Positions 25,348 to 34,937 of a stretch of DNA of 64,000 nt are shown one piece after another; within the stretch, counting starts at the first letter, position 1; each line of letters opens with the position of its first letter. The stretch is from Acetomicrobium flavidum (GTDB lineage Bacteria; Synergistota; Synergistia; Synergistales; Acetomicrobiaceae): contig NZ_FSQZ01000001.1 of NCBI RefSeq assembly GCF_900129645.1, positions 992,001 to 1,056,000 on the forward strand. The letters are read 5' to 3'. Made by a program: the position numbers and the translations under genes. Under the pieces are notes generated by a model that worked only from the letters and a program-made list of their open reading frames with translations, ran no database searches and had not been told where the DNA came from.

Positions 25348-26531
25348 TTACTGTCTGTCAGAAGGTATTTCCCCTGCCATCACAAGTGCTTGCTTTGCTA
25401 TGACGGGGCCTATTAATTCATAAATAACTGTGGAGCCAAGAACTATATTCCTGAGCACTGTTCCTGTGCCCGGAAGGACCTTTTCGGCTACCAGCGAAAG
25501 CCCTATCGCCACTCCAGCCTGAGGGGCAAGTGCCAAGCCCAGATATTTTTGAACAACGGCAGGAGCATTCGTCCACTTGGCTCCCAAATAAGCTCCTAAA
25601 ACTTTTCCTATCATTCGGAAAATCACATATCCTATTGCGAGCAACCCAACCTCGCGCAGAACCGAAATCTGCAAATCCGCTCCTGAAATAGCAAAAAACT
25701 CACGAATATTGGCGGCGTGAACCGATCGACAACGGATAATACCCGATCGCTACGATACACTAAATTAGTTACCGTAGCACCAAGAGCCAGGCAGGAAAGA
25801 AGGGATGACACGTTAAAGTAGTACGCCACTCCAATTGTTAAGAGGATGCAAGCAATAACAAAAGACAGAAGTGTGTCATGGCCTCTCAGGTATCTTGAGA
25901 CCACCGAGAGAAATAAGCCTACGCAAAATCCCAATCCAAGGGCTATGACAATTTCGAGCACGAGCCTTCCGGCTAGCACAACCGTAGCTATGACTCCCGT
26001 GCTGGCCGTGGGTAAGGAGTGAGAAATGCCAACAGCTATGCCAAAGACCATGATAGCAACGGCATCATCGAGCGCAACCACGGGGAAAAGGGTATCCACA
26101 AGAGGACCCTTGGCATTATATTGTCTAATTACCATAATTGTTGCGGCGGGAGCCGTTGCAGCTGCAATTGAGCCAATTATAAAGCTAAATGTTAGCGGCT
26201 GCCTGAAGATCAAAGCCATCGCAGCTATAACGACCAAAACGGCACCCAGTGACTCTGTAAGCGTGATCACAAGCACCGAAGAGCCCATTCTTCGCAAATG
26301 TTTAATGTTTAGCTCTCCACCTATGCTATAGGCGATAAATCCAAGAGCCACCTCTGAAATTATATTAAACGAAGAAACAGCTTCCCGCAGGATGATGCCT
26401 AAAAATGAGGGCCCAATGAGCATGCCTGCTAAAATATATCCTGTCACGTTGGGCAATTTAAAAATATTTACAACCCTTGCGAGAAAAAGCCCGGCTAGAA
26501 GAATTAAAGAAAGATAATATAAGGGATGCAC
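25348..26531 (-). pseudogene. CPA2-type cation:proton antiporter, split by a frameshift
   Basis: Two minus-strand frames together make one antiporter. The N-terminal part (25632-26531) has LPNVTGYILAGMLIGPSFLG, GSIAAATAPAATIMVIRQ and LDDAVAIMVFG, the latter with the Asp pair expected in these exchangers. It runs as far as FTPPIFVSF, after which the frame becomes meaningless. The second part (25348-25674) continues with VGLLAIGYVIFRMIGK and ends in helices typical of the C-terminus. Adding one T to the T6 run at 25693-25698 (A6 on plus) restores a continuous product of about 390 residues (FVSFFAISGADLQI). This may be a sequencing error, a real null mutation or slippage. A PII-like gene precedes it. 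Confidence 0.85.
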
Positions 26532-26578
26532 CGTTTTATCTACTCCTTAATTATATTATTTAAGCTTAAAAAATTAGG

Positions 26579-26929
26579 TTAACTACTACTTAAAGAACCA
26601 CCTTCTACATATTCCACCGGCAAAACGAAGAGAATACCCACATTTGGTTTATTCATATCGCCTAAAGCCCTTTTAACAGCTTGTATCGCTGGTTTGACGA
26701 GCTCATCATTAAGGACAACAAAAATGGTTTTATTAAACGGATATTTATCGTCGATAAGCATCTTAAGCGAACCAAAGAGGGGAATATTGTCCACATTTTT
26801 ATCATACAAAATGCGAGCCATCCCTTGTGTATCTATAGCGGTGGCCCCTCCTACGCCTATCTCAACGAACTCCTTAAAGATCTCTCCTACTTTCTCTCTT
26901 TCATTAGTGACTATTACCAGCAACTTCAT
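26579..26929 (-). CDS. PII-like (GlnB-fold) regulatory protein adjacent to the antiporter
   Basis: The 116-residue protein starts MKLLVIVTNEREKVGEIFKE and ends with NVGILFVLPVEYVEG, matching the first and last strands of PII-superfamily proteins. The length is also right. The classical T-loop tyrosine region is not recognisable, so it is PII-like rather than canonical GlnB. Two ATGs are possible; AAGGAAG is best spaced for the second (26929). It lies 47 nt upstream of the antiporter on the same strand. PII-like proteins are often encoded beside the transporter they regulate, so a nucleotide-sensing control of the antiporter is inferred. Confidence 0.65.
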   Translation of the reverse strand: MKLLVIVTNEREKVGEIFKEFVEIGVGGATAIDTQGMARILYDKNVDNIPLFGSLKMLIDDKYPFNKTIFVVLNDELVKPAIQAVKRALGDMNKPNVGILFVLPVEYVEGGSLSSS

Positions 26930-26956
26930 GGGCATTCTTCCTTCGCTATTTTTATT

Positions 26957-27874
26957 TTAAAGACAAATATTGTCACAAACTTCATGAAAAAGCTTTAGGG
27001 CCGCATCGACCATACCCGATATTCTTCTTTTGACCTCATCCGTCGCAGGTAGTATCGGCAGCCTTGGCAATCCTCCATGAAATCCCACCATTTCCATGGC
27101 TGCCTTCATTCCGCCTATGCCGTAAAGCGTTGTGACGGCAGCGTTGAGTTCAAGCAGACCAAGCTGCAGCTTTCTTGCCTTCTCCATTTGGCCACATTTG
27201 TAAAGCTTATAAATGGCAACGCAATAGTCCGGAATGACGTTTGCCACAGCCAAGGTGCCGCCCACTCCCCCAAGCGCCAACGTGGGCAAAAGGAAGCTCC
27301 CCGAACCGGCAAAGACGGCAAAGTCGCTAGGGCATTTTGCTATGATCTCTGCGATTTGGGAGATGTTTCCGGAGCTGTCCTTGATGCCGACGATGTTTGG
27401 GTGTTCCGCCAGGCTGGCCACAAGGTCTGGGCCCATGTTTATCCCCGTATTTCTGGGCATGTTGTAAAGCAAGAGCGGCACAGGAGATTCGTCCGCCACT
27501 GACCTGAAATAAAGCTCTAATGCCTTATTGGTTATGTCGCTTTTATAATAACTGGGCGTTACGACCAATACGCCGTCGACCCCAATGCCGGCACACTCCT
27601 TTGTAAGCTCTATCGTCTCACGTAAGGATTCGCATCCCGTGCCGGCTATAAGTAACTTATCTTTTGAGATATTTTCCCTTGCGGCCTCTAGCAGCCTTAC
27701 CTTTTCCCCATGGGTAAGCAGTGCAAATTCGCCGTTACTTCCAAGGACCACTAACCCTGACAGCCCGGTTTCGTTGAACTTCTTTACGTTTTCGCCAAAC
27801 CGCACTATGTCCAGATCGCCTGAGGCGTCAAAGATGGTAGCTATGGGCGCAAATATGCCTTCTATTTTATTCAA
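26957..27874 (-). CDS. Dihydrodipicolinate synthase/N-acetylneuraminate lyase-family aldolase
   Basis: The 305-residue class I aldolase keeps GSNGEF (46-51), Tyr137 of YNMPRNTG and the Schiff-base Lys165 in IVGIKDSSGN. It starts with TTG at 27874, seven codons after the end of the QueG-like gene. It could be a true DapA or a related keto-acid lyase; family members are hard to separate by sequence alone. A dapF gene occurs at 41604, but no other lysine-pathway gene is beside this one. It is the last gene of a run starting at yitT (31850). Confidence 0.88.
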   Translation of the reverse strand: MNKIEGIFAPIATIFDASGDLDIVRFGENVKKFNETGLSGLVVLGSNGEFALLTHGEKVRLLEAARENISKDKLLIAGTGCESLRETIELTKECAGIGVDGVLVVTPSYYKSDITNKALELYFRSVADESPVPLLLYNMPRNTGINMGPDLVASLAEHPNIVGIKDSSGNISQIAEIIAKCPSDFAVFAGSGSFLLPTLALGGVGGTLAVANVIPDYCVAIYKLYKCGQMEKARKLQLGLLELNAAVTTLYGIGGMKAAMEMVGFHGGLPRLPILPATDEVKRRISGMVDAALKLFHEVCDNICL

Positions 27875-27880
27875 TGATCG

Positions 27881-28582
27881 TCACCTTCGATCTTCAAAAT
27901 TACCGCCCGCAATGTAAGCCTTTGTCCAGGGGCAGGCCGCTATGCACATGCCGCATATCATGGCTCCAATTTCGGGGCGATTTGCGTTCTTTGCGGTCTC
28001 ACCGTAACATAGCTCGACTTTGAAAAAATCCTCCCTTTTGAGCCTAACATCCCATTCCTTGCCCGTCGGGGCATTGACCGGGCAGGCCTTAACACATGAG
28101 GCGCAGCTTCCGCACTTGGAGCTTTCGATGGGCACTCCTACGGGAAGTTCCATATCGGTCAAGACCGACGCAAGACGTACGGCCGAACCGAAGGGTTTTG
28201 TGACCAAAAGAGCGCATTTGCCTATCCAACCAAGCCCTGCCCTGGTGGCAGTGGTCTTATGTGGCAGGGGGGTAAAAAGCTTATTCGGGTCAACCTTGAT
28301 GGTGGAGGGTATACGTTTCGCTTTATATCCCTTAGAGGCGATCATCCCTTCGGCCATCTCCCCTAATTTGTTAAGCATATCGTTCGCCCTATGGTAAAGA
28401 GCTGCATATTCGCTCGTCGGCCCTGAGACAATCTGCGAGATGACCTTTGGGTCCAATGCATAGGCTATCGATATGCCGAAGGGCATGTCCGCTTCAGGTG
28501 AGATCCCCGCCAAATCGGCAAACCCCACAAGGGAGGCCCCCTCACGAATCAACCTTTTCCTCAATTCCTCTGAAAAAGTCAC
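27881..28582 (-). CDS. QueG-like double-cluster Fe-S protein (epoxyqueuosine reductase family)
   Basis: The 233-residue protein has a short N-terminal QueG-like domain containing RAGLGWIGKCALLVTKPFGS, the conserved family motif. It is followed by two [4Fe-4S] sites: CGSCASCVKACP and, near the C-terminus, CGMCIAACPW. It is shorter than typical QueG (about 300-380 residues) and lacks the HEAT-like tail. It may act on a different corrinoid-linked substrate or be a reduced QueG. The start is GTG after GGAG, 4 nt after the phoU stop region, in operon with phoU. Confidence 0.8.
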   Translation of the reverse strand: MTFSEELRKRLIREGASLVGFADLAGISPEADMPFGISIAYALDPKVISQIVSGPTSEYAALYHRANDMLNKLGEMAEGMIASKGYKAKRIPSTIKVDPNKLFTPLPHKTTATRAGLGWIGKCALLVTKPFGSAVRLASVLTDMELPVGVPIESSKCGSCASCVKACPVNAPTGKEWDVRLKREDFFKVELCYGETAKNANRPEIGAMICGMCIAACPWTKAYIAGGNFEDRR

Positions 28583-28586
28583 GCTA

Positions 28587-29321
28587 TCACATCTCCTTTT
28601 TGATGCTCTTTGTAGCTCTCGAGAGCTTCTCCTTAATTCTCTCCCCAGTAACGCTAAAAAAGGCGCGCTCGGCTATATTGGTGGCATGATCCCCGGCCCT
28701 TTCCAAGTACCTTGATACCGAGAGCAAATCCGTTGCCTTTTTGACAGAATAGGGATCGTCCAACCTAGTGGAGGCCATTATTTGAACCATCTCGGCAAAT
28801 ATGGACCTGTTTAAGGCATCCACCTCATCATCGCGCTCATAAACCTCTATCAATCTGTCGACGTCCTTTGCCTCAAAGGCCTTAACGGCTCCCCCAACCA
28901 TTTCCTTTACTATCTCAGACATCCTTGGTATGTCAATTAAAGGTTTAAGCAGTCCTTCCCTATTGAGCTCCAAGGCCCTTTCGGCAATGTTCACTGCCTG
29001 ATCTCCAATGCGCTCCAGCTCGGTAATTATCTTTATTATGGTGAATACAAACCGCAAGTCTTCCCTAACGGGCTGTCGCATGGCCAGCAAACGCAAACAT
29101 TCCTGCTCCACCTCCACCTCTATCAGATCTACCACATCGTCGTTTTCAATTACCTCAAGGGCAAGGTCATCGCTCTTTTGGATCATGGCTTGCATGGCAC
29201 CGTCCAAAGCCCGTTCAACGGAATCGACCATGGCATACAGCCTTTCGAAAAGCCACTTTCTGTCGCGCTCAAAGAGGCCGCCTACCTTCTCGCCCCTTTC
29301 GCTTTCCTTTCTAAAGATCAA
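28587..29321 (-). CDS. phoU: PhoU-family phosphate-uptake regulator
   Basis: The 244-residue helical protein has two PhoU repeats with the metal-binding E/D signatures ELERIGDQAVNIAER and YLERAGDHATNIAER. The start is TTG overlapping the Na/Pi-transporter stop (TTGA), with GGGGGAG upstream. No Pst transporter is nearby. The partner is evidently the Na/Pi symporter encoded just upstream, which itself carries a PhoU-like tail. Confidence 0.93.
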   Translation of the reverse strand: MIFRKESERGEKVGGLFERDRKWLFERLYAMVDSVERALDGAMQAMIQKSDDLALEVIENDDVVDLIEVEVEQECLRLLAMRQPVREDLRFVFTIIKIITELERIGDQAVNIAERALELNREGLLKPLIDIPRMSEIVKEMVGGAVKAFEAKDVDRLIEVYERDDEVDALNRSIFAEMVQIMASTRLDDPYSVKKATDLLSVSRYLERAGDHATNIAERAFFSVTGERIKEKLSRATKSIKKEM

Positions 29322-30934
29322 TCTTGATCTCCCCCTTCGAGGGCAACAAAACCCTCTGCATTATGCCGCCTTGCTGAACGTGCAAATTCCAATGACTCCT
29401 TCGAAAAGGCATCGAGTAAGGTCAATAAGTTGAGAATATCCGTTCCATTTTTGATGGCATAGTGGGACAACATCAATTTGTTCCTTATCTTCCCAAGCAT
29501 ATCCGAAAGTTGACCATACAACTTGAAAGCCCTGTTAGCGAAATATGTATCGTCCAACGCATAGGCACCTAAACTGCTCTTTAGGATATTTAAAAAAAGG
29601 CTTACTACGATATCCCATTCGTCAAGGGCTGGAAAATGATCGCGATTCGCACCATCTTCCATCAAAGGGAAAAGCCTCTCAACAGCAAGCGTGACCATAT
29701 TGTTAAGGGCGTTCAAGGAATAGGATGTAGTAATCAGTTCTCTGGCAAGAAAAGGATCTTCGTTTGATCTCAATGTTATGGCCGAGCGATAAAAAACGCA
29801 GGCATTTACTAAGTCGGGCAAGCTCGTACGCAGCAAGTGTAGACGGTCACTTTTGACCTCGCCGTAAAAAAGGCCGTACAGAAACTCCTCCAGAAAATTG
29901 GACGTTCGCACTATTTCCTTGGAAAGAAGCGAAACGGCAATAGGCGTCATGTCCACAAAGGACCAGTCCAAGTACAGAGGTTCTATGGACTCCCTTCCGC
30001 TCAGGCTGGCAAGCCTTTCCCCCATCCTCGACAATTCAAGGGAAAAGGGCAGAAAGACTATCATGTTCACCGAAACGAGCAGGATCTGCAATATTGCTAT
30101 GTGATCATCTATGGTTACAGGTAAATTCCTGCACAGCCTCAGATAAAGGAGGCCCAATGGGATCATTGGAATTATGCCTAAGGCCCTGTATAAAAAGGCG
30201 CTCCATGCCAAACCCTGTGATCTTCTTTTTTTCCCCAAAGCCGCAAGGAGTGCGGAAGTGGAAGACCCGACATAAGCTCCCAGTATAAGCGGCAAAATCG
30301 AATTGAACGGCAGTAATCCTGAGCTTGCCATGCCTATGGCGATGGCCAGTGTAGCTGTGCTGCTTTGAACTATTGACGTTATGACGTAAGCCGTGATGGC
30401 CATGAGCACAGAAGATCCCGTCAGGATATATAGGAGGTTTTTTACAAAATCTGAATTGACCAACGGATAAGATCCAAATTTAATCAGGGCCATACCGAAA
30501 AACACCATGGCAATACCTTCGCATATCTTCAGGTATTCCCTCAAATGCCCTCTTGCAAAGCGTCCCCAAAACACTATGACGGCAAAGACGAGAGGGCTAA
30601 AAAGAATGACATCCAAGCTCAGGAAGTAAACGACCAAACCGGTGCCTACGCTTGCACCCATTATGACCAAAAGGGCGCGTTCCGAGGCAAGCAATCCAAC
30701 TTCGACCAGCCCGACGACAAAGGAAGATGCCGCGGCGCTGCTTTGCATCATGATGGAAAGAAACAAGCCAAAGAGCAAAGAGGTGCTCTTCTTGGCTCCA
30801 AGGCCGAACAAAAAGGCCTTGCCGCCCTTGCCAAGGTATCTTTTTATGTTATCCGGACATGTACCTAGGGCGTATAAAAACAAACCTACTCCTCCCAAGA
30901 GGAGCAGTAGGCCGTAAAAGGGAACCACAAGCAT
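29318..30934 (-). CDS. Na+/phosphate cotransporter (NptA/PNaS family) with C-terminal PhoU-like domain
   Basis: The product is about 538 residues from an ATG at 30934. The frame also opens at TTG 30946, but GGGG spacing favours 30934. The N-terminal half has two inverted repeats with QSSAAASSFVVGLVEVG and TSIVQSSTATLAIAIGMA, the QSS motifs typical of this family. The last roughly 200 residues are soluble helices resembling PhoU. It imports phosphate with sodium. The stop overlaps the phoU start, giving a coupled uptake/regulator pair. Confidence 0.92.
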   Translation of the reverse strand: MLVVPFYGLLLLLGGVGLFLYALGTCPDNIKRYLGKGGKAFLFGLGAKKSTSLLFGLFLSIMMQSSAAASSFVVGLVEVGLLASERALLVIMGASVGTGLVVYFLSLDVILFSPLVFAVIVFWGRFARGHLREYLKICEGIAMVFFGMALIKFGSYPLVNSDFVKNLLYILTGSSVLMAITAYVITSIVQSSTATLAIAIGMASSGLLPFNSILPLILGAYVGSSTSALLAALGKKRRSQGLAWSAFLYRALGIIPMIPLGLLYLRLCRNLPVTIDDHIAILQILLVSVNMIVFLPFSLELSRMGERLASLSGRESIEPLYLDWSFVDMTPIAVSLLSKEIVRTSNFLEEFLYGLFYGEVKSDRLHLLRTSLPDLVNACVFYRSAITLRSNEDPFLARELITTSYSLNALNNMVTLAVERLFPLMEDGANRDHFPALDEWDIVVSLFLNILKSSLGAYALDDTYFANRAFKLYGQLSDMLGKIRNKLMLSHYAIKNGTDILNLLTLLDAFSKESLEFARSARRHNAEGFVALEGGDQD

Positions 30935-30959
30935 CACCAACCCCAACGTGGATTATAGG

Positions 30960-31850
30960 TTACAATTCCTTCCACGATTTAAAGCCCTTTCCAACCACTT
31001 CGGACGCCTCGGTAACCACCATGAACGCACTCTTGTCGGCGATGGCAAGAAACCTTTTCAATTCCATGGTTTGCCTGGGAGTCAAAAGGCACATTATGAC
31101 CTTTTGGCTTTTGCCGGTAAATCCACCCTCTCCGTGAAGGAAGGTCACGCCCCGTCCAAGCTCTTTTATGACGAAATCCCTCACCTCTTCGTATTTTTGA
31201 GATATGACGAAGACCTGCCTTCTCCTATCAAAGGAGCGCAAAACTCCATCTATTGCTATGCCGCTTATGTAAATGGCAACTAGGCCGTAGATAGCCCTCT
31301 CCAGTCCAATTATCGGAACAGATATCAAAAGGACTGCCAGATTAATGTAAAAGCTGTACTTCCCAACTTCTATTCCGTACCTGTTGCGCAAGGCCACTAC
31401 CACTATGTCCGTTCCACCAAGCGATGCGCCAGATCTGAAGACCAGGCCTCCTCCTATGCCCTTTATAACCCCTGCAAATACGGCTATCATAAACAGGTCG
31501 TTCAAAGATGGTGCAGGGATGAACTCCAAGACCTTAAGGAGCAAAGAAAATAAACTGACCCCGTAGATCGTCAGCACCACAAACCGAGGAGACAGCTCCT
31601 TCCAGCCCCAAATTAGCAAAGCTGCGTTTCCTATCGCATACAACCAAGAGGGAGAGATGTGAAAGACGTACGACGAAAGTACGGCCAAACCAGTGAGTCC
31701 GGCATCCGGGAATTTGTATGGCATTATCAGCGTCAAGGTGGCTATTGCTGAGATGGTCGTGCCAAACGTTATCGTGATAAAGCTATCTTTTTCTTGTTTT
31801 AAGACAACGAATAAACGCAACAACATCCTATGGAGCTTGCTCGGGTTCAT
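30960..31850 (-). CDS. YitT family membrane protein (DUF161 + DUF2179)
   Basis: The 296-residue protein has about five or six membrane helices with FPDAGLTGLAVLSSYVF, GIGGGLVFRSGASLGGTDIV and IDGVLRSFDRRRQVFVISQK. A cytosolic DUF2179 domain follows with GRGVTFLHGEGGFTGKSQKV. The function of this widespread family is unknown; some members have been linked to transport or spore-related processes in Firmicutes. It heads the minus-strand phosphate/QueG-like/aldolase gene run. Confidence 0.9.
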   Translation of the reverse strand: MNPSKLHRMLLRLFVVLKQEKDSFITITFGTTISAIATLTLIMPYKFPDAGLTGLAVLSSYVFHISPSWLYAIGNAALLIWGWKELSPRFVVLTIYGVSLFSLLLKVLEFIPAPSLNDLFMIAVFAGVIKGIGGGLVFRSGASLGGTDIVVVALRNRYGIEVGKYSFYINLAVLLISVPIIGLERAIYGLVAIYISGIAIDGVLRSFDRRRQVFVISQKYEEVRDFVIKELGRGVTFLHGEGGFTGKSQKVIMCLLTPRQTMELKRFLAIADKSAFMVVTEASEVVGKGFKSWKEL

Positions 31851-31985
31851 CTTGAATCATCACCTATCTTTTTGACTCATTTGTAATACTTGCTTTATGA
31901 TATAGTACATCGATTTCAAGCTAAATATAAATCACATAATTGTCCAATCTCAGGGGAAACGCAACATATGATATTATAAGGTTGG

Positions 31986-32024
31986 TTAAAATTGGCGTCC
32001 AATAAGGGTTTTTGCCGATTTTAA
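31986..32024 (+). other. Stem-loop in the leader upstream of the addB-like gene
   Basis: TTAAAATTGGC (31986-31996) pairs with GCCGATTTTAA (32014-32024), 11 bp with one G-U. An outer ATGATAT/ATATCAT pair extends the structure. It lies about 35 nt before the TTG start of the addB-like gene. No known riboswitch is recognised. Confidence 0.4.
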
Positions 32025-32057
32025 TATATCATAAAGTCTTAATAAGGTGGTCTTAGC

Positions 32058-34937
32058 TTGAGCATCACGATTCACGCCTACAGGTTTGCAAAGGAATTGC
32101 AAAAACCCCTGAAAGAGCTTTACGACGAACACAAAGATCTCATTTTCATGGTGCCATCACAGGATGATAAAAGACTACTGCTTGAAATGCTCTCCGTCGA
32201 GGGGTTGGCGGCAGGATTTCCGACCATATGGCGATGGGGAGATTTGTACGGCGGGCTTGCGGATGTCCTTCGAAGGTTGGGCATAAAAACCCCCCTCAAA
32301 AGACAGCTGGACCCCCCAGATCACTGGTTGGTAGTAAGGCACTTGGTCCGAAATGCCCTAGAGTCATCAAGCCATATAAGACAGGCCATCCCGGCAATCG
32401 GACAATCAGGATTTATAGAGACCATAGGCACACAACTGCATGAGCTAATTGGCGAGGATATTTCCCGAGAAGATCTGGCTTACGCCTTGAGCTGCAATGC
32501 TGGCAAGGACAATGGATCCTGCGTTGGGCAATGCCAAAATCTTACAAAGCCTACCGGGTTTTTATGCCATATCTACGGCCAATATCTAAGCTACTTGGAC
32601 AAAAACGAGCTGGCAGACAGCGCCCTGATCCCAATTTTAGCAAGAAATTTGCTGCAAATACGGAAACTTGCAGGGTATCTACGAAGACATGCCTTTGTGC
32701 TTGTCGGGTTTATGAGCTTCATGAGGTCACAATATGAGTTCTTGCGAGCCCTCAATGAGTTGGATATAGCTATAGACATATATAAGCCAGACCCCGCCAT
32801 GGGCGATAATTTTTACGACGTAGAGCAACAATTCGCCAAAGAGGCCACGATCAACAGCATCTCAACTCAAAACGAACCCGTAAGATCTCATTTGATCGCC
32901 TGCGGCGACTCAAGACAAGAGCTTGAGACGTGCGCTCGAAATATATGGTTTGAGATACAAAAAGATCGAATCTCTTTCAAAGACATTGCCGTAGAGATAC
33001 CGGCGTCATATCAAAGGATCCTTGAAGACGTATTCAGCGTTTACCGAATCCCGTGGGCTTCAAACGTGGGCAAGCCTTTAAACGAAACCTTTAGTTGGGA
33101 TCTGCTGATGCGCCTGAAGGCCATCAAGGATGAGGATTGGCCCTTTCTGTCGGTCCTTCGCTTCCTGTCTGATCCAACTTTGGGATTTAATTTAACAGAA
33201 CAACAATTGATGTCTCTGAAAGAGGATATGCCATCTGGTATCAGCCAATGGGCGGCCTGGCTGAAACAAAACAACCTGAAGGATTTGCTCGAGATATTTC
33301 GGGCCTGCGATACATTTTTTAACGTCGTAAGGACAGGGATTAGCGCAGAAAAATTGTTTGAAAGGCTTTTCAAGCTGCTTGACGACATGAAGCTACAGGA
33401 AAGAATCCGACGCTTCGCTGCAGATTTGGCCCCTGACGAAGTTTTATTCGAGGTCTCTAAATTTATAGAAGCCATAGAAAAGAAGGCCTTATTTTTAAAG
33501 GAATCTCTGCCAAAATTGGGTCCGGCTCAAAGGGATATCCTTTTCGAATCGGAGGCATGGGAATACCTGCGTCGCTTTGCCGAGGAAACCAGATTGCTTC
33601 CCCCAAAAAGGCCTCTAAACTCCATTACCCTTTACGTTGACAGCTCACCGGTCCTTGCCTCTCACAGCTTATACATTCTCGTGAACGCCACATCTGAAAA
33701 ATGGCCGGGAAAGATTGCGGAACCTCCCCTTTTAAACGACCAAGCCAGGATGACAATTCACGAGAACATTGGCCTGGCCGGCATACACCTGCCGCTTCGA
33801 CACGAAAGAAGACAACAGCTAGAGGCGCTTTTTAGAAGGCGTCTATGTACCGCAACGGATATGACCTGGATCACCTGCTCTGCCGTGGATGTGCAGGGCA
33901 GGCCCAAAAAGATCTCTCCCTTCCTGGAAAATGCCCTAAACGACAGGCTTTGCAAGGAAGACGGAAGGACCGAAAGGCCGCTGAGCAGGTTGCTCCCCAA
34001 GGAAGAGGCTTATCTAAGGGGCGCAGAGGTGCCGCAGGACAAGTTCTCCAGGCCAAGGAAAAAGCCAATCGTTCGCACAGACCCGCGGTATGAAGGATAT
34101 TTGAGCGACATAGACGCATGGATTCAGTGTCCTGCCCTTTATGCATACAAAAGCATATTTAACCTTTACCCGCCCGCAGATGTGGGCTTTAATCCTCAAA
34201 TTTGCGGTATGATGCTGCACCGTCTGTGGCAAAGGGCATGGGAAAAGCGTTCAGCTCATGAAAATATAAATTTACTGCGCTGCGTAGAAGAGCTTTGGGA
34301 AGAAACAGTGAAATCCACCTACCCTCAGCTCTTGGACAATGAAAGGATGCGTCGTCATTACGACAGGCTATATGGACAAGCCAGACGGATGGCCGTGGTA
34401 CAGGAGGAGATCTTAAAAAACTTAAAGGGCGTCTTTATTCTCTCAAAATCCGAGGTTACGTTAACCCCATTGAATATCGATAAAGTCTCCTTTGCAGGTA
34501 GAGCCGACAGGATAGATCACATTGAAGGAAATGGCCAAATAATATGGGATTATAAGACCGGCAGCTCAAACAGTTACGAAAACGCCTTACAGCTTGCAGC
34601 TTACGCCCTAGCGCTGATGAAAGAGGGCAAACATGTGGCCGCCTCCCTTTACCTGTGCCACGAAAACAGCACATGCATTGGCCACGGCTCCAGTGCCTCC
34701 AAGGACTTCGTGAGAAAATTAGTTCCAAAGGATTATGCCGGAAATTTTAAGATTAAGCGCGAACATCTTGATGAGGCGGTAAATAGGGCTGAAGGCCATC
34801 TCATCGAATGGGCAAAGGACTTGTCGTCGGGATCCTTTGAGCCACACTACGATAAAGCCTGCAAGGAATGCCAATATAAGGGTTTTTGCCGAAGAAACGA
34901 GATCGAAAGAGAGGAAACGGAAGATAATGGAAATTGA
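32058..34937 (+). CDS. addB: AddB/RexB-like PD-(D/E)XK nuclease subunit
   Basis: This 959-residue protein has a divergent helicase-like N-terminal part without a clear Walker A (it starts MVPSQDDKRLLLEML in that region). The C-terminal RecB-family nuclease domain carries SFAGRADRIDHIEG and IWDYKTGSS, with the catalytic D...D-x-K residues. A cysteine (CPALYAYKS, near 691) and a C-terminal CKECQYKGFC (near 934) form the set expected for the AddB [4Fe-4S] cluster. It starts at TTG after AAGGTGG and overlaps the addA ORF by 11 nt. Together they would process double-strand breaks for RecA loading. Confidence 0.85.
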   Translation: MSITIHAYRFAKELQKPLKELYDEHKDLIFMVPSQDDKRLLLEMLSVEGLAAGFPTIWRWGDLYGGLADVLRRLGIKTPLKRQLDPPDHWLVVRHLVRNALESSSHIRQAIPAIGQSGFIETIGTQLHELIGEDISREDLAYALSCNAGKDNGSCVGQCQNLTKPTGFLCHIYGQYLSYLDKNELADSALIPILARNLLQIRKLAGYLRRHAFVLVGFMSFMRSQYEFLRALNELDIAIDIYKPDPAMGDNFYDVEQQFAKEATINSISTQNEPVRSHLIACGDSRQELETCARNIWFEIQKDRISFKDIAVEIPASYQRILEDVFSVYRIPWASNVGKPLNETFSWDLLMRLKAIKDEDWPFLSVLRFLSDPTLGFNLTEQQLMSLKEDMPSGISQWAAWLKQNNLKDLLEIFRACDTFFNVVRTGISAEKLFERLFKLLDDMKLQERIRRFAADLAPDEVLFEVSKFIEAIEKKALFLKESLPKLGPAQRDILFESEAWEYLRRFAEETRLLPPKRPLNSITLYVDSSPVLASHSLYILVNATSEKWPGKIAEPPLLNDQARMTIHENIGLAGIHLPLRHERRQQLEALFRRRLCTATDMTWITCSAVDVQGRPKKISPFLENALNDRLCKEDGRTERPLSRLLPKEEAYLRGAEVPQDKFSRPRKKPIVRTDPRYEGYLSDIDAWIQCPALYAYKSIFNLYPPADVGFNPQICGMMLHRLWQRAWEKRSAHENINLLRCVEELWEETVKSTYPQLLDNERMRRHYDRLYGQARRMAVVQEEILKNLKGVFILSKSEVTLTPLNIDKVSFAGRADRIDHIEGNGQIIWDYKTGSSNSYENALQLAAYALALMKEGKHVAASLYLCHENSTCIGHGSSASKDFVRKLVPKDYAGNFKIKREHLDEAVNRAEGHLIEWAKDLSSGSFEPHYDKACKECQYKGFCRRNEIEREETEDNGN

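Noticed and set aside
34837-34926. Thirty-codon extension of addA
   Set aside because: It overlaps addB coding sequence and is unlike AddA N-termini; ATG 34927 begins the expected region.
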